NCBI RefSeq assembly: GCF_002849715.1
Contig: NZ_CP018863.1
Location: 1,054,001-1,118,000 of the forward strand
Direction of reading: 5' to 3'
Source: Arthrobacter crystallopoietes
GTDB lineage: Bacteria > Actinomycetota > Actinomycetes > Actinomycetales > Micrococcaceae
Length of the DNA stretch: 64,000 nt
Under the pieces are notes generated by a model that did not search any database, was not told the DNA's origin, and was given only the letters and a program-made list of their open reading frames with translations. Every line of letters starts with the position of its first letter. The first letter of the stretch is position 1. A program made the position numbers and the translations under genes. Positions 24,607 through 33,165 of the stretch are shown piece after piece.

Positions 24607-25422
24607 TCAGCCGACCGGTGCCCGGCCGGATTGTTTAGCCAGCTTCTTCAGCCCCACCGAAACCTGCACCGGCTCCGGCCAGCGCGGCGGCAGGTTGTCC
24701 CCCAGCGTGACGCCCTTAAGCTTGCGCCCGAACATCGGCACCACCCAGTCCCGCAGCCAGGCCCGTTCCGCCCGCGCCAGTTCCCGCCAGCCGGCCCTCT
24801 CCAGCGGCTCCAGTTGCTTGAGCTTGAGGGTGTGCCGCACGCCCAGCGCCGAGAGCACCTGCGCGGCCATGTATTTGTGGCCCACCGGGGACATATGCAG
24901 CTTGTCGGTGTCCCACATCCGCGGGTCCTGGTAGATCTCGAACGCCCAGTGGTCCACCAGCAGCGCATCGTACTGGCGGGCAATCCCGCGCACCGCCTCG
25001 TTGTACAGCCAGTTGCGGCGCCGCATCGGCTCGAGCACCGGCGGCAGCATCACGTCGAACCCGGTGAACAGCAGCAGCTGCGCGCCGGTGGAGGCCAGCC
25101 GCGCCACGGCGTTTTCGTACTGCTGCAGCAGGGCGTCCATGTCCTTGCGCAGTTCCAGAATGTCGTTGCCGCCGGCATAAAACGAAACCAGCGTCGGCTT
25201 CATCGCCACGGCGGGCTCGATCTGGTCCGCCACGATCTGGTGCAGCCGCTTGCTCCGCACGGCAAGGTTGGCGTAGCGGAACTCCGGGTCCTGCTTGCCC
25301 AGCTGCTTGGCCACCCGGTCCGCCCAGCCGCGCACGCCGTTGGGGAACTTGGCGTTCCGGTCCCCCACGCCCTCCGTGAAACTGTCCCCGAGCGCTACAA
25401 ATAGACCTGCCACCCGCCTCAC
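24607..25422 (-). CDS. SGNH/GDSL hydrolase
   Basis: The 271-residue protein has the block I motif GDSFTEG at about residues 12-18, an oxyanion GGND motif (YAGGNDIL) and the catalytic Asp-His pair in DKLHMSPVGH. SGNH enzymes are esterases/lipases acting on acyl esters or polysaccharide acetyl groups. No signal peptide is visible, so it acts in the cytoplasm. The GTG at 25422 was chosen; the frame is open further upstream but there overlaps the divergent gene. GTG 25413 is a second possibility. Confidence 0.85.
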   Translation of the reverse strand: MRRVAGLFVALGDSFTEGVGDRNAKFPNGVRGWADRVAKQLGKQDPEFRYANLAVRSKRLHQIVADQIEPAVAMKPTLVSFYAGGNDILELRKDMDALLQQYENAVARLASTGAQLLLFTGFDVMLPPVLEPMRRRNWLYNEAVRGIARQYDALLVDHWAFEIYQDPRMWDTDKLHMSPVGHKYMAAQVLSALGVRHTLKLKQLEPLERAGWRELARAERAWLRDWVVPMFGRKLKGVTLGDNLPPRWPEPVQVSVGLKKLAKQSGRAPVG

Positions 25423-25489
25423 GCTAGCCGCGTGCGGCAACGGCCGGTCAAACAGCGGATGAACTTCCGCACCCCATGGCAGAGCGGAA

Positions 25490-25495
25490 TATGCT
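25490..25495 (+). promoter_or_regulatory. -10 element for a likely leaderless transcript
   Basis: TATGCT lies 6 bp before the ATG at 25502 and no SD is present, so transcription would begin at or next to the start codon. Leaderless mRNAs are common in actinobacteria. Confidence 0.4.
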
Positions 25496-25501
25496 GTACC
25501 C

Positions 25502-26362
25502 ATGAGCGCTGAATCCAGTCCCGTGTCCGCCGCCGAAACCGCCATCACCGGAGCCACCGGTTCGCTGGGCGGCATGGTCGCCCGGCTGCTCTCCGAGGCG
25601 AGGCTGCCGGCACGGCTGATCGTGCGCAACGAAGCCAAGGCTCCAACACTTCAAGGAACGACGACGGCGCAGGCCGACTTTGGCGACAAAGACGCCTCGC
25701 GCCGTGCTTTGGAAGGCATCAAGACGCTCTTCATGGTCTCCGCGTCCGAGTCCGAGGACCGACTCGAGCAGCACACGACGTTCATCGACGCCGCCGTGGA
25801 GGCCGGCGTGGAGCACATCGTCTACACCTCGTTCTTCGGCGCCGGGCCGGAAGCCACCTTCACCTTGGCCCGGACCCACTACGCCACCGAGCAGAAACTG
25901 CGGGAAACGGGCCGCAAGCACACGCTGCTGCGGAACAATTTCTACGCCGACATCCTGCCGCACTTCGCCGACGAGAACGGCGTCATCCGCGGCCCGGCCG
26001 GCGACGGCAAGGCCGGCTTCGTGGCCCGCGAGGATGTTGCCCGCGCCGCGGCGGCGATCCTGCAGCAGCCCGTGGCACACGCCGGCTTCGCCTACGAGCT
26101 GACGGGACCGGAATCGATCAACCTGACCGAAGCGGCAGCCATCATCGCCGACGCAACGGGACGGCCGACGTCGTTCCTCAATGAAACGGTGGAAGAAGCG
26201 TACGCCTCCCGGTCGCACTACGGCGCCCCGGACTGGCAGCTGGATGCCTGGGTGAGCACCTACACGGCGATCGCCAACGGCGAGCTGGACAAGACAACCA
26301 ACGACGTCGAGCTGCTCACCGGCCGTCCGCCGCTCAGCCTCCGGGACCTGCTGACCCAGTAA
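25502..26362 (+). CDS. NmrA-like NAD(P)-binding oxidoreductase
   Basis: The 286-residue atypical short-chain dehydrogenase carries the Rossmann motif GATGSLGG at about residues 17-24 and lacks the usual YxxxK pair at its normal place. This places it with NmrA/QOR2-type proteins, which are NAD(P)H:quinone reductases or redox sensors. The substrate loop includes TSFFGAGPEATFT. The gene is convergent with the CitE-like gene (22 bp gap) and appears to be leaderless. Confidence 0.82.
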   Translation: MSAESSPVSAAETAITGATGSLGGMVARLLSEARLPARLIVRNEAKAPTLQGTTTAQADFGDKDASRRALEGIKTLFMVSASESEDRLEQHTTFIDAAVEAGVEHIVYTSFFGAGPEATFTLARTHYATEQKLRETGRKHTLLRNNFYADILPHFADENGVIRGPAGDGKAGFVAREDVARAAAAILQQPVAHAGFAYELTGPESINLTEAAAIIADATGRPTSFLNETVEEAYASRSHYGAPDWQLDAWVSTYTAIANGELDKTTNDVELLTGRPPLSLRDLLTQ

Positions 26363-26383
26363 GTCCCGGACGCCCCGAGAGCC

Positions 26384-27229
26384 TTACGCGTTCCAGAGTC
26401 CGTAGGAGTCCGCGAGCGAGGAGATCTTTTCGGCGCGGGCCAGTCGCGGCAGGTAGGAGCCGTCGCCCACCACGGCCCCGGCGGCATGCGCGTCCAGAAG
26501 TTCGTGGGCCCAGCGGATTTCGGACTCGCTCGGCGAAAGCGACTTGTTGATGGTGTCCGCGGCTTCCAGCAGCAGGCACAGCTTCCCGGTCATGCCCATG
26601 GACGCCGTCACCTTGCAGGCCTGCTGCAGTTCTTCGCCCAGCGCACCCACGGTGGGTCCGTCGATCGGGCCGGGCAGCTGGCCCACGCGGGAGGCGACGA
26701 CCAGCCGGGAGCGCGCATAGGCCAAAGCCATCGGATCGTCGCTGGTGCCGGTGTCCTTGCGGAAGTCGCCCACTCCGAAGGCGAGGCGGAAGGTGCCCGG
26801 AGCGCGCGCAATGTCCGTGGCGTTCTCGATGCCGATGGCCGACTCGATGAGGGCGAGCACCGGCGTGCCGGCCTGCAGCCGCATGGCGGTGTGGGTGACC
26901 TGGTCCGGCCGCTCGGTCATCGCGAGCATGACGCCGCGCAGCCCGGGCGCCTTGGACAGCGCCGCCAGGTCATCGGCCCAGTACTCGGTGTCGATGCCGT
27001 TGACGCGCACCCAGGCCGTCATGCCGGTGGACAGCGCTTCCACCACGCGTTCGCGCGCTTCGGCCTTGCCCGGGGCAGGCACCGCGTCTTCCATGTCGAA
27101 GATCACCGAATCGGCTTCCGACGCCAGCGCCGGAGCGAAATTGGCTTCATCGGCGGCCGAGGCGAGGAGCCAGGAACGGGAAAGTTTTGCAGGCAGTGCT
27201 GCGGCGCGGCTGTTTCTGAACGTGGGCAT
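26384..27229 (-). CDS. HpcH/HpaI aldolase/citrate lyase-family protein (CitE-like)
   Basis: The 281-residue TIM-barrel protein has the CitE family marks: SWLLASAADEANF, the metal-binding VIFDMEDAVP (Asp/Glu at about 46-49) and ALIESAIGIEN. These enzymes cleave or condense CoA thioesters such as (3S)-malyl-CoA or citramalyl-CoA; citrate lyase itself is unlikely because no alpha or gamma subunit is present. The N-terminal MPTFRNSRAAALPAKLSRSW extension is short and basic. Confidence 0.8.
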   Translation of the reverse strand: MPTFRNSRAAALPAKLSRSWLLASAADEANFAPALASEADSVIFDMEDAVPAPGKAEARERVVEALSTGMTAWVRVNGIDTEYWADDLAALSKAPGLRGVMLAMTERPDQVTHTAMRLQAGTPVLALIESAIGIENATDIARAPGTFRLAFGVGDFRKDTGTSDDPMALAYARSRLVVASRVGQLPGPIDGPTVGALGEELQQACKVTASMGMTGKLCLLLEAADTINKSLSPSESEIRWAHELLDAHAAGAVVGDGSYLPRLARAEKISSLADSYGLWNA

Positions 27230-27368
27230 ACCTAGAGCCTACTTAACGCAGGCGCAACGGGCTAACTTCTTGAGTGAAGAATGCGGCCAACATCACGCGA
27301 TCCACGGGCTTTGGGCGCCTACGGCCCGGCGTCCGGCCGGTGCAGCAGCTGTGGCTTAAGGTGTGACT

Positions 27369-27749
27369 ATGGCGCAGTTGAAACCCCGCACCACCGACGC
27401 TTTGTCCGACGCCGAGACCAAGCGGCTGTCCCGGGCCCTGGCGGACAGCGATGATGTGACCGTTTTCGTCAACGGCACCACGGTGAAGCTGCCCGCCCAG
27501 GCGCGCGACGCCGTCGTCGATGTTTTGCAGCGCTTTGCCCAGGGCGACGCCGTCATGGTCAGCTCGGCTGAGGATCTGCTCAATACCTCGCAGGCAGCCG
27601 AAGTTGCCGGCGTTTCGCTGACCTATATGCGGCGGCTGACCGATGCCGGGACCATCCCGGTGGAATACCGCGGCACGCACCGGCGCATCCGGCTGCGCGA
27701 CGTGCTCGCCTGGCTCGAAACCCGCGAACAGAAGCAACCGCAAGGCTGA
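27369..27749 (+). CDS. excisionase-type helix-turn-helix protein
   Basis: The 126-residue protein has an N-terminal alpha/beta part and a C-terminal MerR/excisionase-like winged helix (LLNTSQAAEVAGVSLTYMRR, then EYRGTHRRIRLRDVLAWLE). This domain is found in phage excisionases and in antitoxins of VapC-like PIN toxins. No PIN toxin follows, so the partner is missing or elsewhere. TAAGG lies 7 bp before ATG 27369; GTG 27363 is less likely. Confidence 0.8.
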   Translation: MAQLKPRTTDALSDAETKRLSRALADSDDVTVFVNGTTVKLPAQARDAVVDVLQRFAQGDAVMVSSAEDLLNTSQAAEVAGVSLTYMRRLTDAGTIPVEYRGTHRRIRLRDVLAWLETREQKQPQG

Positions 27750-27871
27750 GCTGCCCGGCGCTTCCCGCCTGCCGTGAGCGGAAACACAGGGCGAAACGGC
27801 CGATCCGGGGAATGGTTGCGGGGACGTACGAGGTTACCGATGGTGCACGTACTACTTTGCTAGGAGATTTC

Positions 27872-28432
27872 ATGAGCATCAAGGTCCTGACCCTCGTCGG
27901 CAGCCTTCGCAACGGTTCCATCAACCGCCAGCTGGCCGAAACCGCTGCAACGGTTGCCCCGGAAGGTACCGACGTACGGATCTATGACGGCCTCGAAAAC
28001 ATCCCGTTTTACAACGAGGATCTGGACGTTGAAGGCTCTGTTCCGGCAGCAGCCGCGGCACTGCGCGAAGCGGCCCAGGAGGCCGACGCCGTACTACTGG
28101 TCTCCCCCGAATACAACGGCACCACCCCGGCCGTACTGAACAACGCCATCGACTGGCTGTCCCGCCCGTTCGGCGCCGGCGCGCTGAACGGCATGCCGGC
28201 CGCCGTCATCGGCACCTCTCCCTCACCCTACGGTGCACAGTGGGCGCACGACGACGCCCGCAAGGCGCTGGGCATCGCCCAGGCCAAGGTGCTCGAGGAC
28301 GCCAAGCTTTCCATTGGCGCCCGCTTCGAGGTCTTCGCCACGACGCATCCCAAGGACCACGCCGAATCGGCAGCCGAGATCGCCGGCGTCGTCTCCGCCC
28401 TGGCCGGCGCGGTGGAACTGGTCAACGCGTAA
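27872..28432 (+). CDS. NAD(P)H-dependent FMN reductase (flavodoxin-like)
   Basis: The 186-residue protein has the FMN_red signature: phosphate-binding GSLRNGSINRQL (about 10-21) and the SPEYNGTTPAVLNNAIDWL segment that packs on the isoalloxazine ring. It reduces FMN, quinones or chromate-like acceptors with NAD(P)H. TAGGAG precedes the ATG at 27872 by about 7 bp. A strong terminator follows at 28452. Confidence 0.9.
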   Translation: MSIKVLTLVGSLRNGSINRQLAETAATVAPEGTDVRIYDGLENIPFYNEDLDVEGSVPAAAAALREAAQEADAVLLVSPEYNGTTPAVLNNAIDWLSRPFGAGALNGMPAAVIGTSPSPYGAQWAHDDARKALGIAQAKVLEDAKLSIGARFEVFATTHPKDHAESAAEIAGVVSALAGAVELVNA

Positions 28433-28451
28433 GCATCAACACCCGGCACCG

Positions 28452-28504
28452 AGCGGAGAGCGGCTGCAGCTGGCACCAGCCAGGGCAGCGGCTCTCCGCT
28501 TTTT
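28452..28504 (+). terminator. intrinsic terminator of the FMN reductase gene
   Basis: AGCGGAGAGC (28452-28461) pairs with GCTCTCCGCT (28491-28500), followed by TTTT. Confidence 0.85.
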
Positions 28505-28593
28505 GCTTTCCGGGTTCAACCGGAGTGCGGGAAGCCTTAGGCTGAGGGTCTGGCAACAACACCCATGCTTCAAAAACGATCACAGGAGGTCCC

Positions 28594-29427
28594 GTGAGCG
28601 TAGAACTTGCTCCGATCATTGAGCTGCGGAACGGCGCCAAGCTGCCGTTTCTTGGCCTCGGCACCTGGCCCATGGACAACGAGGAAACGGCCGAGGCCGT
28701 CGAGGCTGCCTTGAAAATCGGTTACCGGATGATCGATACCGCCGAGAACTACGGCAATGAACAAGGAGTCGGCGAAGGCCTGCGGCGCAGCGGGGTGGAC
28801 CGCAGCGATGTCTTCCTGACCAGCAAGTTCAACAAGGAATGGCACAGCTACGACGGTGTTGAGCAGGCCTTCGAAGCCAGCGCCCGCCGGCTGGGCGTCG
28901 AGTACCTCGACCTGCTGCTCATCCACTGGCCCAATCCCGCCCAGGACCGGTACGTCGATGCTTTCGCGGGCATGACCAAGCTGCTGTCGGACGGCCGGGT
29001 CCGTGCCATCGGCACGTCCAATTTCAAGCCGGCCCATCTGCAGCACCTTTTCGATTCGGGCCTGGTGCCGGAGGTCAACCAGATCCAGCTGGACCCGCGG
29101 CACACCCGGCAGGACATCGTCGCCATCCACCAGGAACGCGGCATCGCCACCCAGGCCTGGAGCCCCATCGGCCGCGGCGGCGACCTGCTCAAGGAGCCGG
29201 TCATCACGGAGCTGGCCGAAAAGTACCAGAAGACACCGGCCCAGATCGTGCTGCGCTGGCACACACTGCTGGGGCACGTCGTCATCCCCAAGTCGTCGAA
29301 TCCGCAGCGGCTGGCAGAGAACTTCAGCATCTTCAACTTCGTCCTCACCGGTGAGGAGCTGCACCAGATCAGCGCCCTGGACACCGGCGACAAAGAAATT
29401 CTCGACGCCGACAGGTTCGGCCACTAG
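28594..29427 (+). CDS. aldo/keto reductase
   Basis: The 277-residue TIM-barrel protein has the full AKR tetrad: Asp48 and Tyr53 (IDTAENYGNE), Lys78 (LTSKFN) and His111 (LLLIHWP), plus the C-terminal NADPH site with IPKSSNPQRLAEN. It belongs to the 2,5-didehydrogluconate-reductase-like group (AKR5) by motif pattern; the natural carbonyl substrate is unknown. The GTG start has AGGAGG 4 bp upstream. A large hairpin terminates it. Confidence 0.92.
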   Translation: MSVELAPIIELRNGAKLPFLGLGTWPMDNEETAEAVEAALKIGYRMIDTAENYGNEQGVGEGLRRSGVDRSDVFLTSKFNKEWHSYDGVEQAFEASARRLGVEYLDLLLIHWPNPAQDRYVDAFAGMTKLLSDGRVRAIGTSNFKPAHLQHLFDSGLVPEVNQIQLDPRHTRQDIVAIHQERGIATQAWSPIGRGGDLLKEPVITELAEKYQKTPAQIVLRWHTLLGHVVIPKSSNPQRLAENFSIFNFVLTGEELHQISALDTGDKEILDADRFGH

Positions 29428-29440
29428 GCTGCCGGAGACG

Positions 29441-29478
29441 CAGCTGGGCGGCTCCCCGCGGAGGGGACCGCCCAGCTG
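29441..29478. terminator. bidirectional terminator hairpin
   Basis: CAGCTGGGCGG(C)TCCCC pairs with GGGGACCGCCCAGCTG with a single bulge. It lies between two convergent genes. Confidence 0.8.
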
Positions 29479-29497
29479 TTGGACCTAATGCCGGCTG

Positions 29498-30493
29498 TTA
29501 TTGCACGGTCATGGCAGCCACGTCGGGCGCGCTGTCCACGTACTCGTACTTGACCATCAGCTCGCCCATGTCGTTGAGCACTTCGGTGCGGACCTCCGCG
29601 TCGAACTCTTCCATCTTCAGGTTCTTGGCGACCTCCTCCGGCATGCCCATGAACTCCGGCAGGACCGCGCGGACGCCGTCGGTGTCGGCCTCTGCGGCGG
29701 TCAAGGTTTCGGTCACCGCCGCCTTGAAGTCAGCCACGATCTCCGGGTTCTGCTCGGCATAGCTGCCGCTCGTGAAGGTCACCATGGTCGGCAGGCCCGG
29801 CAGCGTCTTCTGGTTCGGATAGCCCAGCAGCTTGTAGGCGTCATTGGACAGCGCCCGCGACTGGAACGGCTCCGGCACCCAGATGGCGTCCACGTTGCCG
29901 CGCTCCAGCTGTGCCTCCATGTCCGGGAACGGCATTTCGCTGAAGTTCAGCTTGGACGGATCCGCACCGTCCATCGCGGCCGATTCCATAATGGTCAGGT
30001 CGCCCTGGGTCTTGAGCGTATTGACCGCGGTGGTCTTACCAGCCAGATCGGCAAAGTCCTCAATGCCAGAGTCAGCCTTGACGATCACTGCGTTGTTGTC
30101 CTCGCCCTCGGCCCGCGAGTTGCTGTAGCCGGAGACGATCTTCATGTCCAGGCCCTTGTTGGCGGCGGTCATGACGGAGAGCGGGTTGCCCACCGCAAAG
30201 TTCATCGTTCCGGTGGAAACGGCCGGAAGCATGGCCGCGCCGCCCTGCCCTGTCTGCAGTTCCAATTCGAGGCCGTGCTTCTCGAAGATGCCCTCCTCGA
30301 TGCCGTACTGCATCGCACCCGACGGGGCGATCGAGAGCACGCCCACGGTGACTTTGGTGAGGTCGCCGCTGGCGGCGCCGGACTCGCCGGCAGCGCCGCC
30401 ACCGGTGCCGGACGGAGAGCCTGAGCCGCAGCCAGTCAGGGCAAGGGCGATGATGGCGCCGCCGGCAAGAACTTTGGAGAAATGCCTTTTCAT
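29498..30493 (-). CDS. ABC transporter substrate-binding lipoprotein (NMT1/SsuA-like), second copy
   Basis: The 331-residue protein has a lipoprotein signal with lipobox LTGC at about 19-22 and a Gly/Ser linker. The NMT1/THI5-like periplasmic binding fold follows (GIEEGIFEKHGLELELQTGQ, NPLSVMTAANKGLD). It is the last gene of the catabolic operon, 63 bp after the MaoC gene, and shares the CGSGSPSG N-terminus and fold with the binding protein of the complete importer at 37272. It probably feeds the same permease with another ligand; inference. Confidence 0.85.
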   Translation of the reverse strand: MKRHFSKVLAGGAIIALALTGCGSGSPSGTGGGAAGESGAASGDLTKVTVGVLSIAPSGAMQYGIEEGIFEKHGLELELQTGQGGAAMLPAVSTGTMNFAVGNPLSVMTAANKGLDMKIVSGYSNSRAEGEDNNAVIVKADSGIEDFADLAGKTTAVNTLKTQGDLTIMESAAMDGADPSKLNFSEMPFPDMEAQLERGNVDAIWVPEPFQSRALSNDAYKLLGYPNQKTLPGLPTMVTFTSGSYAEQNPEIVADFKAAVTETLTAAEADTDGVRAVLPEFMGMPEEVAKNLKMEEFDAEVRTEVLNDMGELMVKYEYVDSAPDVAAMTVQ

Positions 30494-30556
30494 AACGAGC
30501 CTCTTCCTTGAGGTGGTTGTTGACTTCGCCCGGACGCTGACTTGTCCCGGCGTGGG

Positions 30557-31012
30557 TTAGGCGTAGAAACGGGCGAGGAATTCCGCGACGACGGCGGGGC
30601 GCTCTTCGCCTTCAATCTCGATGGTGTTGCTGGTCTTGATCTGCACGCCGCCCTTGACCTCGGTAACTTCGGCGATGACCGAGTGCAGGCGGACCTTGGC
30701 GCCGACCTTGACCGGATTGGTGAAGCGGACGCGGTCCAGACCGTAGTTGACCTTGGTCTTGACGCCTTCGACGTCGAACAGTTCGCTCCACAGCGGGATG
30801 ATGAGCGACAGGCTGAGGAAGCCGTGTGCAATGGGGGCTCCGAAGGGACCGTCCTTGGCCTTCTCCGGGTCGGTGTGGATCCACTGGTGGTCGTTGGTGG
30901 CGTCGGCGAAGGTGTTGATCTGGTCCTGGGTGATCTCCAGGTAATCGGTGTAGCCGAGGTCCTTGCCGACCAGCCCGGACAGTTCTTCGAAAGTGACAAC
31001 GAGGTTGCTCAT
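30557..31012 (-). CDS. MaoC-family enoyl-CoA hydratase/dehydratase
   Basis: The 151-residue hot-dog protein has the hydratase-2 motif with catalytic Asp41 and His46 (ATNDHQWIHTD) and the APIAHGFLSLSL segment. It should hydrate a trans-2-enoyl-CoA or dehydrate a 3-hydroxyacyl-CoA. It sits in an operon with an acyl-CoA dehydrogenase and a FabG-like SDR, the other two steps of a beta-oxidation-type sequence. Confidence 0.9.
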   Translation of the reverse strand: MSNLVVTFEELSGLVGKDLGYTDYLEITQDQINTFADATNDHQWIHTDPEKAKDGPFGAPIAHGFLSLSLIIPLWSELFDVEGVKTKVNYGLDRVRFTNPVKVGAKVRLHSVIAEVTEVKGGVQIKTSNTIEIEGEERPAVVAEFLARFYA

Positions 31013-31055
31013 AAGATGCTCCTGAAAGGTAGATGTTGATGGTATTGACGGATTT

Positions 31056-32261
31056 CTAGCGGAAGGCGCCCTTGCCCGTGATGGCCCGCCCGACGATCAG
31101 CGCATTGATCTCATGCGTGCCTTCGTAGGAATAGACGGCCTCGGCGTCGGCGTGGAAACGTGCGACGTCGGTATCCAGCGTGATCCCGTTGCCGCCGACC
31201 ACTTCGCGGGCCAGGGCGACGGTTTCGCGCATCCGGGCGCAGCAGAACATCTTGGCCAGCGCGGAGTTCTCATCCGCGTAGATGCCCTCTTCCTGCTGCT
31301 GGGTCAGCCGCACCACCATTCCGAGGGAAGCGGTCACGTTGCCCAGCATGGTGGCCAGCTTCTCCTGCACCAGTTGGAAGCTGCCGAGGCTCTTGCCGAA
31401 CTGCTGACGCTGCTTCACGTACCGGACCGCCGCTTCGTAGGCGCCGGCCTGCAGGCCCGCAGCAATCCACGCCACGTCCGAGCGCATGTTCCGCAGCATG
31501 GCGGCGACGTCGGCAAAGGAGTTGACGTTCTGCAGCCGCGCGGATTCCGGCACGGTCACGTCGCGGAAGTCGATATCGGCGTTCTGCATCAGGCGCAGTG
31601 AGGTTTTCCGGTGGATCTTGGAGATGGTCACGCCCGGCGCGTCGGTCGGAACAAGAAAAGCCTTGACCTGCTGGTCCGCCTCGTCCCGGGCGAAAACCGC
31701 CAGCACGTCGGCGGAGGCCGCTCCCCCGATCCAGCGTTTCGCGCCGTTGATGCTCCAGGTGTCCCCGTCCCGCCGTGCACTGGTTTCCAGTCCGCCGGCG
31801 ATGTCCGAGCCGTGGTCCGGCTCGGTCAGCGCGAAAACGCCCTTGTACTCAAAGGAGCGGATCTTCGGGTCCAGTTCCGCCGCCTGCTCGGCGCTGCCGC
31901 CAAGGTTGACGGCGGTGCGGAACAGGCCGGACTGGGCGTTGTAGAACGTCGCCACGGAGGCATCAGTGCGGGCCAGTTCAAAGTTCCGGAAGCCCACATA
32001 CAGCCCGCTGGCGGCAGCGCCGCCAGCGGGCGAGGGTTCCATCAGGTTCAGATCGAACAGCGGCTGCGCAATCTGGTAGGGAAACTCTCCGGCCTCCCAG
32101 TAGTCGGCAAGCAGCGGTTGGACCTGCTCGTCCAGCACCTTGCGCAGCCGGCCCAGCACGGCGAGTTCGTTCTCGGTAAGCAGGGACGAGAAGCCGTACT
32201 GGTCCGACGGGTAGAAGCGACCCGCCGCGGCTCCGGTCCGTACGTCTGCGGCCACGCTCAT
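31056..32261 (-). CDS. acyl-CoA dehydrogenase
   Basis: The 401-residue flavoprotein shows the ACAD signatures ALTEPDHGSD (about 139-148), KRWIGGAASADV and the C-terminal REVVGGNGI ... YEGTHEIN with the catalytic Glu in EGTHE. It resembles glutaryl-CoA-dehydrogenase-like members more than medium-chain ones. It introduces the 2,3 double bond with FAD. Its ATG overlaps the stop of the amidohydrolase gene by 4 nt (ATGA), so the two are translationally coupled. The upstream open frame is shadow. Confidence 0.9.
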   Translation of the reverse strand: MSVAADVRTGAAAGRFYPSDQYGFSSLLTENELAVLGRLRKVLDEQVQPLLADYWEAGEFPYQIAQPLFDLNLMEPSPAGGAAASGLYVGFRNFELARTDASVATFYNAQSGLFRTAVNLGGSAEQAAELDPKIRSFEYKGVFALTEPDHGSDIAGGLETSARRDGDTWSINGAKRWIGGAASADVLAVFARDEADQQVKAFLVPTDAPGVTISKIHRKTSLRLMQNADIDFRDVTVPESARLQNVNSFADVAAMLRNMRSDVAWIAAGLQAGAYEAAVRYVKQRQQFGKSLGSFQLVQEKLATMLGNVTASLGMVVRLTQQQEEGIYADENSALAKMFCCARMRETVALAREVVGGNGITLDTDVARFHADAEAVYSYEGTHEINALIVGRAITGKGAFR

Positions 32262-33163
32262 GCCTTTCTCCCAGCCTCGAGGCCCAGCAGCTTCACGGCG
32301 TTCGCCTTCAGGATCTTCGGCCGGACTTCGTCCTTCAGCGGCAGGTCGGCAAAGGCACTGAGCCATTTCTGCGGGGTAATCAACGGGTAGTCCGTGCCGA
32401 ACAGGACCTTATCCTGCAGCACCGAGTTGGACATCTTGACCAAGGACTCCGGGAAGTACTTCGGGGACCAGCCAGAGAGGTCGATGAAAACGTTTGCCTT
32501 GTGCGTGGCAATCGAATTCGCCTCGTCCTGCCACGGCACCGAGGGGTGGGCCATGATGATCTGGAACTCGGGGAAGTCCGCGGCGACGGCGTCGAGCAGC
32601 AGCGGGTTGGAGTACGCGAGCTTGATGCCGTAGCCGCCGGGCAGCCCGGCGCCCATGCCGTTCTGGCCGGTGTGGAAGATTGCCGGCAGACCGATTTCCT
32701 GCAGCGCCTCCCAGAGCGGGTAGAACTGTTCATCGCTCGGGTCGAAGCCCTGCAGGCTGGGGTGGAACTTGAAGCCGCGCACCCCGTAGTCGCCGGCCAG
32801 GCGCTTGGCCCGGTCGATCGCGTCGGCACCGGTCAGCGGGTCGACGGAGCCGAACGGGATCAGCACGTCGTTGTTCCGCGCCGCGCCCTCGACAATGTCC
32901 TCGATGCTGTTGGGTTCGCGCTTGAGCTTGGTCCGCGCGTCGACGGTGAAGACGACGGCGGCCATGTTCAGCCCGCGGTAGGTTTCCGCGATGCGGTCCA
33001 GGGAAGGTGTGCGTTCCTCGGCCTTGAAGTACTTGCTCGACGCGTCATTCAGCGCCGGAGGCAGGGACACGTGGCCGCAGTTGTCGATCTCCACATGCAC
33101 GTGCATGTCGACCGCTTCGATTGCCGAGGCGTCGATTCCGACTTCGTATGCCGTCGCTGCCAT
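32258..33163 (-). CDS. amidohydrolase_2-family protein (ACMSD/resorcylate decarboxylase-like)
   Basis: The 301-residue TIM-barrel protein has the metal-binding set of this family: DMHVHVE at the N-terminus (about 19-25), GFKFHPSLQGF, FHTGQNG, MAHPSVPW and the final Asp in LFGTDYP. Members decarboxylate aromatic acids or hydrolyse cyclic esters and lactones. Placed between SDR and acyl-CoA dehydrogenase genes, it may open a ring or remove a carboxylate before CoA-linked oxidation. The stop of the SDR gene is 2 bp upstream. Confidence 0.85.
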   Translation of the reverse strand: MAATAYEVGIDASAIEAVDMHVHVEIDNCGHVSLPPALNDASSKYFKAEERTPSLDRIAETYRGLNMAAVVFTVDARTKLKREPNSIEDIVEGAARNNDVLIPFGSVDPLTGADAIDRAKRLAGDYGVRGFKFHPSLQGFDPSDEQFYPLWEALQEIGLPAIFHTGQNGMGAGLPGGYGIKLAYSNPLLLDAVAADFPEFQIIMAHPSVPWQDEANSIATHKANVFIDLSGWSPKYFPESLVKMSNSVLQDKVLFGTDYPLITPQKWLSAFADLPLKDEVRPKILKANAVKLLGLEAGRKA

Positions 33164-33165
33164 CT

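Noticed and set aside
27369..27749. Toxin-antitoxin module
   Set aside because: The excisionase-like protein has no adjacent PIN or other toxin gene; the next gene is an FMN reductase.
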